Shown here piece after piece: positions 8,385-15,473 of a stretch of DNA of 36,525 nucleotides. The notes below the pieces were generated by a model. The model was not told the DNA's origin. It saw nothing but the letters and a program-made list of their open reading frames with translations, and ran no database searches. Both the position numbers and the translations under genes were made by a program. This DNA is from an uncultured Bacilli bacterium (GTDB lineage: Bacteria; Bacillota_I; Bacilli_A; RF39; UBA660): assembly GCA_944358535.1 (NCBI GenBank), contig CALVRH010000012.1, positions 1 through 36,525 of the forward strand, given 5' to 3'. Numbering within the stretch: position 1 is the first letter of the stretch; each line of letters starts with the position of its first letter.

Positions 8385-8498
8385 GAAAAAAACAAGCGAG
8401 GAACTTGTTTTCTAGTTCCTTATCGTCCGGCTTTAGCACCTAACTTAATAGGTTGCTGTGATATCATAGGGCCAGTCCCTCCATCACTCTTTATAAGG
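8385..8498 (-). promoter_or_regulatory. SAM-I (S-box) riboswitch with transcription terminator
   Basis: Read on the minus strand, the leader carries the S-box core GGAGGGACTGGCCC (8482-8469), CAGCAACC, and GGTGCTAAAGCC, closed by P1 CCTTAT (8498-8493) with ATAAGG (8423-8418). The aptamer spans 8418-8498. An antiterminator AGGAACT (8420-8414)/AGTTCCT (8405-8399) excludes P1. The terminator AACAAG/CTTGTT (8409-8391) is followed by a T run. When SAM binds P1 forms, the antiterminator is lost and transcription stops. This is an OFF switch ahead of metK. Confidence 0.93.
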
Positions 8499-8513
8499 TT
8501 TCATTACATATAT

Positions 8514-8542
8514 ATTATATCATTTACTTTTGTTTTTGTAAC
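8514..8542 (-). promoter_or_regulatory. Promoter of the metK riboswitch leader
   Basis: Minus-strand -10 TATAAT (8519-8514) and a weaker -35 GTTACA (8542-8537) with 17 nt between. It overlaps the 3' end of the upstream Nudix gene and would start transcription about 9 nt before P1. Confidence 0.6.
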
Positions 8543-9033
8543 TGTTTTTGATTTAAACTTTTTTGAAAGTCGTGAAACATGTAATAATGTGATTTTTTAA
8601 ATTCACCTTTTTCGTATAAATCTTCTATTTCTTCTAATGTTAAGTATTTTACATCAGCTACTTCGCTTTCTTGCATGACTATGTCATTAAGGTCGATATC
8701 CTTTTTTAGGTGATATATATCACAGATAATTTTGTTATCTTGTTCAGTGGTAACTAATTTTAATTCTTCTTTATTAATATCTAAGCCTAATTCTTCTAAT
8801 ATTTCGGTATACATTCCGGTAAGTGAATCTTCACCTGATTTAGGATGACCTCCTGTTGTTCCCCATTTACCATCTTTTAGTTCTGATCTTTTTTGCATCA
8901 GAAATCTTCCCTCACTATCTTCCATGAAGCATACAACTACCCTGATATAATAGCCACTTGGAATTTCTTCTCCTTTAGCAACTATTTTCCCTGTTAAGTT
9001 CCTATCTTTGTCATATAAATCGCGATACTCCAT
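8524..9033 (-). CDS. Nudix hydrolase (YfcD/IPP-isomerase-like subgroup)
   Basis: The 169-residue product opens with a short domain (MEYRDLYDKDRNLTGKIV) typical of YfcD-like and IPP-isomerase-like Nudix proteins. The Nudix box GGHPKSGEDSLTGMYTEILEEL (split about residues 61-82) fits the GX5EX7REUXEEXGU pattern except that the R of RE is T. The EE pair that binds Mg is kept. Substrate is likely a nucleoside diphosphate derivative, but it cannot be read from sequence. SD AAAGGAG precedes the ATG. The stop is close to the metK promoter. Confidence 0.82.
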   Translation of the reverse strand: MEYRDLYDKDRNLTGKIVAKGEEIPSGYYIRVVVCFMEDSEGRFLMQKRSELKDGKWGTTGGHPKSGEDSLTGMYTEILEELGLDINKEELKLVTTEQDNKIICDIYHLKKDIDLNDIVMQESEVADVKYLTLEEIEDLYEKGEFKKSHYYMFHDFQKSLNQKQLQKQK

Positions 9034-9073
9034 AAGCTACTCCTTTCATTTTATCTATTATTTATATGTGAAT

Positions 9074-9346
9074 TCATTGTTGATCTTCTGATTTTGAATA
9101 TTTTTCAATTAGATGCTTTGCTAGTTCTTCTCCTTCTTTGGTTATGGAAACTGATTTGCTTTTATTTTTTGAATAATATAAATAGCCTTTATCTGTTAAA
9201 CTATTTAATGCATCAAAGGAGTAACCTTTCCAACTATGCTTGATTGTTCCTTTGTCTAAATTATCATTTTCATCATAAAAGTATCCTTCTTCATCCCATG
9301 CGGTTAAATACAGTAAAAGCATGGTTAGTTCTTCGATTTCGTTCAT
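9074..9346 (-). CDS. Small DUF6429-like protein
   Basis: This 90-residue protein has the pattern ELTMLLLYLTAWDE, HSWKGYSFDALNSLTDKGYL, then KSKSVSITKEGEELAKHL. It matches my recollection of DUF6429, a small winged-helix-like family of unknown role. It ends in TGA, evidence that UGA is a true stop here. The gene follows the pRiA4b-like gene after 2 nt, so it is the third member of an operon with the two genes at 9349-11386. Confidence 0.6.
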   Translation of the reverse strand: MNEIEELTMLLLYLTAWDEEGYFYDENDNLDKGTIKHSWKGYSFDALNSLTDKGYLYYSKNKSKSVSITKEGEELAKHLIEKYSKSEDQQ

Positions 9347-9348
9347 AA

Positions 9349-9945
9349 TTATTCACCATTTTCATAACCTTCTTTAATTTGTAATACTAATCCTTTTAAT
9401 AAGATGTTATCTGCTTCTTTATCATAGTTACGATAATCATATTTAATTGTTCTTTCATATCCTGGTGTAAAATCATAATCTGAAAAGCCTTTTTTATAAA
9501 TGTTATCGACTATTTCTTTTAATTCATAACCTGATATATCATCTAACATTCCCTTTCCTGCTCCATCAATAACATATGGGTAATGAGTACCATGACCTTT
9601 TTCCATGTTTCTAGTTTTTAAAAAGGTAATAATAAAGGTGGTTGGGGTGCCAATATCATAAGTCATGATTAATTTATCATTTTGTTTTAAGTTTAGATTA
9701 TTTAAATGTGTTGCTGTAGCATCGTATAATTTTTCATCATTATGATATTCATCTGGATATACCATGCAGTCATAAGTTTTATTATCATATTTTATATTAT
9801 ACAAGTGGTAAGCGAGAGAATCGAATGAGGCAAGAATTGTATATGCAAAGTCGGCTAATGTTTTTTTGTCACTGATTTCTATTTTTCTCCAAATTTTATC
9901 TTCTAATCCTTCAATTTCAATTTTAAATGTTAATACGTTTGTCAT
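9349..9945 (-). CDS. Plasmid pRiA4b ORF-3-like protein
   Basis: At 198 residues it starts MTNVLTFKIEIEGLEDKIWRKI, followed by TLADFAYTILASFDSLAYHLYNI and later DIGTPTTFIITFLK. This is the PF07929 pattern (beta-strand opening with a conserved IWR and an aromatic/His helix). The family is widespread, often next to transposons or in accessory regions, and its biochemical role is not settled. It lies 10 nt after the 476-residue gene and 2 nt before the DUF6429 gene. No transposase is present nearby, so the old label as a transposon passenger tells nothing here. Confidence 0.75.
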   Translation of the reverse strand: MTNVLTFKIEIEGLEDKIWRKIEISDKKTLADFAYTILASFDSLAYHLYNIKYDNKTYDCMVYPDEYHNDEKLYDATATHLNNLNLKQNDKLIMTYDIGTPTTFIITFLKTRNMEKGHGTHYPYVIDGAGKGMLDDISGYELKEIVDNIYKKGFSDYDFTPGYERTIKYDYRNYDKEADNILLKGLVLQIKEGYENGE

Positions 9946-9955
9946 TTTTTAACTC

Positions 9956-11386
9956 CTATTTTATTTTTAATATTTTTTTAATTAAATCTTTTATTTCATC
10001 GGCAATATAGTATGAATAATGATTACCATCTTTATATATGAAAACAAAAAACGATTCTATATCACTTGGATATGCGGTGATAGTGTCTGTGTTTTCATTA
10101 TCAATTAATTCTTGAAAGTATTTTTGGGTAAAAATATCATCTTTGGCATTATCCAAACAAAATTCAAACGTGTCGACTATATATTCCTTTAATTCATCAA
10201 TATCATCTAAGGCTTTGTCTTTTAACACTTTTTTTATGATTTTTTTATCTATGTTCTTTAAAGATGAAGCTAAATCTGTTTTACCTTTTTTTATTAAATA
10301 TTTTTCTATATCAGTTTTTATGTCGTTCTTTTTATTTTCATTATTTATTTTTGTTTGTTTTTTTAATAATTCTATTGGCGTCCAACCATTATTTATCCAA
10401 ATTTTCGAATTATTAAATATATCTATTAAATATGACATATATGTCTGAATGGTATTATCATTAATGTTTAGCCCATATTCTTCAAGCAATTGGATTGAAT
10501 AACCGATAAATTGATTACCTAGTCTATATGCCTTAACAATATCTTTTAGTAAGTTTTCAATGTTATTTTTTGAAATGTTTTTGGTTTTTAAATATTTTTT
10601 AAATTTTTTTATACTTTCATTTTCTTCATAATAATTATAATCAGTATATTTTAATAATTCATTTAAGGAAATTGGTTTTTTACTTATTTCATATTGTCTT
10701 TGGATTATTTCGTCTAGTATTGGCTCATATTCTTTGTGAACTAAAATACTATCTATGAAATAAAGTTCGTTTTCTATATACACTTGGTAAATATGGTCCA
10801 CTCTTTCACAAAAGTAAAGCGTCTCACACGGAATATCAAAATAATCAGTATAACCATAGTATTTATTATAGGCATCTATATAGTCATCTTCTGATACAAC
10901 ACCATACAATTCTACCATGGCTTTTACAAGATTATATGATTTCGTATTAGCTTCAATGGCTTTATCAAATTTAGATAAAGCGATTTTTTTAATAGTATTA
11001 TATACATCATTAGTTATTGAAATATAAAATTTATTGTTTCTTTTAAATAAAAATACTATCCCTACCATATATAAGAAATGATAGTCCTGAACATTTATAT
11101 TGTTATCTTGTAATGTCCCTTGGTTCTTCATTAGACGTTTTAATAAATTAAATTCTGTATCTATAAGTCGTGCGAAAACTTCAGATAATTTTGTTGTGTT
11201 TGTTAGTGTATTATAAATTATTTCAACTACTTCTTTTTTTCTTTTATTACTCAACCTTGTTATAAGAAATAAATCACCTATATGTTTTAAATCTTCTAGG
11301 GTTAGAGTATTTAAAAGTTCTTTTAAATCTTTTATAATTGACGTATTGGCGGCATTTTCTAAATTAAACTTTTCAATTTCATTCAT
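9956..11386 (-). CDS. Uncharacterised 476-residue helical protein
   Basis: Not recognised. The N-terminal about 70 residues (ELLNTLTLEDLKHIGDLF then RLSNKRKKEVVEII) look like a SAP/Rho-N-type helical module of the sort that binds nucleic acid. The rest is predicted mostly helical with many Asn, Lys and Tyr and only two or three cysteines, with no Walker, nuclease or membrane motif. It heads an apparent operon with the pRiA4b-like and DUF6429-like genes. Similar long helical proteins occur next to pRiA4b proteins in other Firmicutes in my recollection, so the trio may work together, but that is inference. Confidence 0.6.
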   Translation of the reverse strand: MNEIEKFNLENAANTSIIKDLKELLNTLTLEDLKHIGDLFLITRLSNKRKKEVVEIIYNTLTNTTKLSEVFARLIDTEFNLLKRLMKNQGTLQDNNINVQDYHFLYMVGIVFLFKRNNKFYISITNDVYNTIKKIALSKFDKAIEANTKSYNLVKAMVELYGVVSEDDYIDAYNKYYGYTDYFDIPCETLYFCERVDHIYQVYIENELYFIDSILVHKEYEPILDEIIQRQYEISKKPISLNELLKYTDYNYYEENESIKKFKKYLKTKNISKNNIENLLKDIVKAYRLGNQFIGYSIQLLEEYGLNINDNTIQTYMSYLIDIFNNSKIWINNGWTPIELLKKQTKINNENKKNDIKTDIEKYLIKKGKTDLASSLKNIDKKIIKKVLKDKALDDIDELKEYIVDTFEFCLDNAKDDIFTQKYFQELIDNENTDTITAYPSDIESFFVFIYKDGNHYSYYIADEIKDLIKKILKIK

Positions 11387-11443
11387 AAATCTTACTCCTA
11401 TTTTAGATGGCTTTTAGTAATGACATTTCTTTAATTTATTGTA

Positions 11444-13408
11444 TCATAATTTGCCTTTATAGAAAAATAATTTCATATCATTTTCTTCATAAGTAGGTTT
11501 AGAAATATCAATATCGAGAAAATTAGCTATATAATACATTAAATATTGAGAAGCAATTAGTAAATCATATTCACAAAGTAATCCATAATATTTACTTTCA
11601 ATGATTATGTTTTGATCATCTTTTAAATATTCTAGTAGTTTACTTTCGTAAAGAGAAGTATTTTTTGATTTAAAGTATATATTTTTCTTGGTGCTTAGGT
11701 GTTCATAGTTGATAAATCTTCCATGTGAAAAGTTTTTCTTTTCATGGATTATGCAATTAAATATTCCGGACTCTATTATTTTACTTTCTAAATCGGTAGA
11801 TGCAGATTCGGTGAAATCACCGGTAAATATATTAAAAGTACTACCTTTTGTCAAAAAAATTTTTAACTCTTTTTTATTCTCTTTAAAGTAATTTTTAAAA
11901 TATTTTTTCCAATAGCTAATACAATCTTTTATAAAATCTTCTACTTCTTCTTCTTTATTTCCATCAAAATATACTTTTAAAAATAAACTTGCAGGAGAGA
12001 GCGCTCCTTCAAAGGCTAGGAAACCACGTTCTTTTCCTTTATTTGTACTTGTCCTATATGTAATAACGTTAGATTTAGGTATGCCCATCTTAGTGACTAC
12101 TTTTTGCACTTCTCCTTTAGTAATGATATATTTCTTTTGATTATCTATGTTAGAGGTTCCAATATATAAATCATTGGTTGTTCCAGAGTAAGTAAATAAG
12201 AAAGTACTATCTATGGTACTGTTGTTACGATAGTATACATCTCTTGGAAGGATTGCTAAAGTGTTTGTACCATATAAATTATTAATAACTTTTGAGGCAA
12301 ACTTAGCTCCAGCAAATGAGCCTCCAGTTCCTACAAATAAACTGTTTTTCATATTTTTGAAATTAATTTCTTTTAATTTTGAAAAAGCTTTACTGTTTAA
12401 AGCATTTAATATTCTAGTTTCTAAATTATTTATATTTAAATTACATCTTTTAATTTGTTTTCTAACTGCAACTTCAAAATTTTGACAAGTACAAGAGTCT
12501 GCAACCTTTTTGATTTTATAAAGAGAATTAATATGTCCTCTAGCGCCAAAAGATTTTACCACCTTTTTAGTTAGCTTAGTGGCTTTTTTAAAAGTATCTT
12601 CTATAAATTTATGATTAATTATAAAATTATTTTTTATATATTCACTAATGAACATAGAGAAAAAGGCATCTCCAGCTCCTGTTGGGTCTATTTCTTCAGC
12701 TGGTTCTTCTAAATCCATAGTTACTTTAAAATCATGGCAGATAAAGTCTGAACCTTTTTTACCACGTGTTACAATTATCAAATTAGGATGAATTATTTTA
12801 TAGATGTCTTCTAAAGTATTTAAATTAAATCTATTTTTTAAATATTTTTCTACTCGTTCGTTTAGATTAATAATATCAAACTTTTCGGATAATTTATTTA
12901 TAATTTCTTTATCACTGTAATTATCAAGCTCAAAATATTGACCTAAATCTAACATTTTTCTGTTTTGTGATTTATCAATAATCTTTTGATTTTCTTCTTT
13001 TAGATTATCAAAGACTAATATATCATCTTGTTTTATACTTTTTAATATTTTATTAGAATCAATTTTACTTGATTCATACCATCTTTTTTCATTGCATATT
13101 GGGCATCTTTTCTTAGATTTGAATTCTAATTTTCCTTCATTTTCAAAGTATGATACATGAAAACATCTTGTATTTAAATTTTTAACTACTTGTATATTTT
13201 CTGTATTTACTCCAATATCACTTAAACTTTTAATAGCAATGTTTCCCGCCCTATCATCTCCACAAACTCCATATACTACAGTATCTAACTTCATTTTAGT
13301 AATATTGGCAATAACATTATGGGATGTCATACCACCATTTACACCAATTAACTTACCATTTTTATAATAAAAATCTGTGACTAAATCTCCTATACTTACT
13401 GCTCTCAT
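11444..13408 (-). CDS. PfkB-family sugar kinase fused to a SIS (sugar isomerase) domain
   Basis: The product has 654 residues. The N-terminal part (1-295) is a ribokinase/PfkB kinase: GDLVTDFYY opening, substrate loop NGGMTSHNV (23-31), and the catalytic DPTGAGDAF with base D247. An unusual CPIC pair (C102, C105) lies in the lid region. The C-terminal part (about 310-654) is a phosphosugar-binding SIS domain: GTGGSFAGA (360-368) and YSGTT (407-411), then a second half with ESKIIESGIFNC. A kinase that makes a sugar phosphate joined to a domain that binds or isomerises sugar phosphates suggests two consecutive steps. GmhA (SIS) and the HldE kinase (PfkB) of heptose synthesis do related steps as separate proteins. 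The adjacent WYL regulator probably controls it. Substrate unknown. Confidence 0.85.
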   Translation of the reverse strand: MRAVSIGDLVTDFYYKNGKLIGVNGGMTSHNVIANITKMKLDTVVYGVCGDDRAGNIAIKSLSDIGVNTENIQVVKNLNTRCFHVSYFENEGKLEFKSKKRCPICNEKRWYESSKIDSNKILKSIKQDDILVFDNLKEENQKIIDKSQNRKMLDLGQYFELDNYSDKEIINKLSEKFDIINLNERVEKYLKNRFNLNTLEDIYKIIHPNLIIVTRGKKGSDFICHDFKVTMDLEEPAEEIDPTGAGDAFFSMFISEYIKNNFIINHKFIEDTFKKATKLTKKVVKSFGARGHINSLYKIKKVADSCTCQNFEVAVRKQIKRCNLNINNLETRILNALNSKAFSKLKEINFKNMKNSLFVGTGGSFAGAKFASKVINNLYGTNTLAILPRDVYYRNNSTIDSTFLFTYSGTTNDLYIGTSNIDNQKKYIITKGEVQKVVTKMGIPKSNVITYRTSTNKGKERGFLAFEGALSPASLFLKVYFDGNKEEEVEDFIKDCISYWKKYFKNYFKENKKELKIFLTKGSTFNIFTGDFTESASTDLESKIIESGIFNCIIHEKKNFSHGRFINYEHLSTKKNIYFKSKNTSLYESKLLEYLKDDQNIIIESKYYGLLCEYDLLIASQYLMYYIANFLDIDISKPTYEENDMKLFFYKGKL

Positions 13409-13430
13409 TTATATATTCCTTTCTTTGTAA

Positions 13431-13482
13431 GTAAAAAATCCTACATAACGTTTTCTAATTTCATTATAACGTTTATGTAGGA
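13431..13482 (-). promoter_or_regulatory. Long inverted repeat with a -10 box in its loop, ahead of the PfkB-SIS gene
   Basis: Arms TCCTACATAACGTT (13439-13452) and AACGTTTATGTAGGA (13468-13482) are complementary except for one extra base. On the minus strand a T run follows, so it can act as the terminator of the WYL gene. The loop holds a perfect minus-strand TATAAT (13468-13463), so the arms also flank a possible promoter of the PfkB-SIS gene, as an operator would. Confidence 0.65.
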
Positions 13483-13494
13483 AATATTTAGTCT

Positions 13495-14091
13495 TTATTT
13501 TTCTTTTACTATTTTTATTCTACTAAATTCAAAATGTCTTATATCATTTCTGAGTTCACAAAAAGCTGTAACATAAAACCTATCTTCATATTTAAATATG
13601 TGCATAGGATGAATATATCTTTCTTTCCATACTCCTTTTAAGTTTTTATAAAGAATTAATACCTTTTCTTTATTGATAATCGCTTCATTTAAAGTGAAAT
13701 ATAGTTTAGAATTATCTTCTATTTTATTTGTAATAAAATATTTACTTTTTTCTTCCTCAACATCGCTAAGGTGTTTGATCTTAGAAATAAGTTTTTGCAA
13801 TTTATCTAAATTATTATAGTTTACCTTACTTAAGTTATTATAGATATCTTCTAATAATTCAATATCATATTTGTTAAACTGATTATATGTATCGCTTGTT
13901 TTAATAATATAATAACCACCATCGGGTCCCATAAAAGTTTCTATAGGAATATCGGCGTCTTCCAGTTCTTGCTTGTAATATCTGACCATTCTTTCAGTTA
14001 TACCTAGTTTTTGTGATAATTCTTTAACATTATATTTATTACCAGTATTTAAATAATTTAACATTTCAATGGCATTCGATATTTTTCCCAT
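13495..14091 (-). CDS. WYL-domain transcriptional regulator
   Basis: The product has 198 residues from the ATG at 14091 (SD AGAGGA; an in-frame extension to 14154 is not needed). An N-terminal helix-turn-helix of the HTH_11 type (KYNVKELSQKLGITERMVRYYKQ) is followed by a linker and a C-terminal WYL domain (KVLILYKNLKGVWKERYIHP, FYVTAFCELRNDIRHFEFSRI). WYL proteins sense ligands, often nucleic acid or nucleotides, and frequently regulate defence islands. This one sits between the PfkB-SIS gene and the PIN-helicase genes and ends just upstream of the palindrome ahead of PfkB-SIS, its most likely target. Confidence 0.85.
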   Translation of the reverse strand: MGKISNAIEMLNYLNTGNKYNVKELSQKLGITERMVRYYKQELEDADIPIETFMGPDGGYYIIKTSDTYNQFNKYDIELLEDIYNNLSKVNYNNLDKLQKLISKIKHLSDVEEEKSKYFITNKIEDNSKLYFTLNEAIINKEKVLILYKNLKGVWKERYIHPMHIFKYEDRFYVTAFCELRNDIRHFEFSRIKIVKEK

Positions 14092-14231
14092 AAGTATTCC
14101 TCTTTTCATAAAAGTAACTAATCTAATTATACTAGATATGGGGATAGTGAGCAAATGAAAAGAATACCTTGATGGATGCTATTGTGTTTAAAATAAAATT
14201 TTAAAAAAAATTACAACTATTTTACTTGATT

Positions 14232-15446
14232 TTATTTATCTTTATTATTTTTTGAACAATCTATATCATTTATATTTTTTAACAGTAATATGTTGTAATT
14301 TACTTCATTAATATCTGATATATATTTTTTTAGTGTTTCCGCAATGTTATAGGAATATTCACTATATATTTTAGATATTGAATTTCCAATTTTTGCTATT
14401 AATTGTTTAATATCATTAAAATAAAATCCAACATTATAAATTGTAAATGTCTCATACTTAAAATTATTATTATAATATTTAAAATATATTTTCATCTTTC
14501 CAAATAAAGGACTATTAAATTTTTCTTGGTTATTATCTAATGTATATTTTTTTGTTTTAAAGGACACTATTACCTCGTATTTATCTTCTATCTCATTAAC
14601 ATCCTCTATTATAAAATCATCATTTGTAAATTTGTCAAATAGTATATTTTTTAATTTTATAACTTGTTCTTCATTGGAATAAATCACATCTTTTGAATAA
14701 TTATAGCTAAATAATTTTATCGTCGTTAAAAGATGATCTTTATTATAAAGTTTTATCACATTAGTCTTTATTAGATGATTTTCTTCAATAATTGTATTTA
14801 AAGCATTTTGTCTTTGATTTCCATTCGACTCAAAATATCTTATTTTAAAATTTGTGTTAGGGTGTTGTTCTTTAAATTCGTTTGACAAATATTCTTTGTT
14901 TTCAATAAAAACCTTATCGGAAGAAAAGAAATAAAATTGTTCACATTCATCAATATCTTCTGATAACAAAATAGTTTCCCATATTAAGGCATCTTTAAAT
15001 CCAGCATCTGTTTTTTTCCCCTCAAAGGTTTTATCGAACGGTGGATTTTTTCTAATTGCATCAGAAATTAATTTTTGAAAAAGTTCATCGGTGTATTTCA
15101 AATCAATGACTTTATATTTTGATAAATAGTGTTCTTTTTCTTTTTGTAAAATTTCTTCTATATTATTTTGAGGCATTTCTCCTTTTAATGCATAATTCAT
15201 ATACTGAAATTTTTCTTTTAAATTATTATATTGCTCATTAAAAGCAGATCTCTTTTGAGAAAATAATTCTTCAATTATTAACCTAGGCATAAAATAAATT
15301 AATTGATTTTTTGATGCACCTTTATTTAAGGCATCTATATATTCAATGAATATATCTGTACTATCAAGTAAAGTGTTAGATGAATATAATTCTTCTTTTG
15401 TTTTTTTTAATAAATTTGTGTCTGTAGCAAAACCTATTTTTACCAT
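14232..15446 (-). CDS. PIN-domain (DUF4935-like) ribonuclease
   Basis: The product has 404 residues. Residues 1-190 form a PIN-like domain: first acidic residue D9 in GFATDTNLL, E59/E60 in RLIIEEL, D147 and D152 in KKTDAGFKDALIW, and D177 in FFSSDKVF. This is the acidic layout of the metal-dependent PIN RNase fold and the order found in DUF4935 proteins. The C-terminal 200 residues are beta-rich and not recognised. The ATG has a strong SD (GGAAGGAG). It follows the helicase-nuclease gene after 27 nt and is probably co-transcribed with it, which suggests a two-gene defence unit in which PIN is an RNA-cutting effector. Confidence 0.78.
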   Translation of the reverse strand: MVKIGFATDTNLLKKTKEELYSSNTLLDSTDIFIEYIDALNKGASKNQLIYFMPRLIIEELFSQKRSAFNEQYNNLKEKFQYMNYALKGEMPQNNIEEILQKEKEHYLSKYKVIDLKYTDELFQKLISDAIRKNPPFDKTFEGKKTDAGFKDALIWETILLSEDIDECEQFYFFSSDKVFIENKEYLSNEFKEQHPNTNFKIRYFESNGNQRQNALNTIIEENHLIKTNVIKLYNKDHLLTTIKLFSYNYSKDVIYSNEEQVIKLKNILFDKFTNDDFIIEDVNEIEDKYEVIVSFKTKKYTLDNNQEKFNSPLFGKMKIYFKYYNNNFKYETFTIYNVGFYFNDIKQLIAKIGNSISKIYSEYSYNIAETLKKYISDINEVNYNILLLKNINDIDCSKNNKDK

Positions 15447-15473
15447 AATTTAGCTCCTTCCATAATATAACAA

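Noticed and set aside
8354-8600. Open frames on the plus strand and an extended MetK start over the S-box
   Set aside because: The region is explained by the riboswitch, its terminator and promoter. The MetK start at 8353 has a clear SD.
9349-9945. Transposon passenger (IS1096 TnpR-like) as a sign of an insertion sequence
   Set aside because: No transposase, inverted ends or target duplication were seen; the family label does not show a mobile element.
13439-13482. CRISPR-like or attachment-site repeat
   Set aside because: It is a single inverted repeat with hairpin/operator features, not a direct repeat array, and no integrase is nearby.
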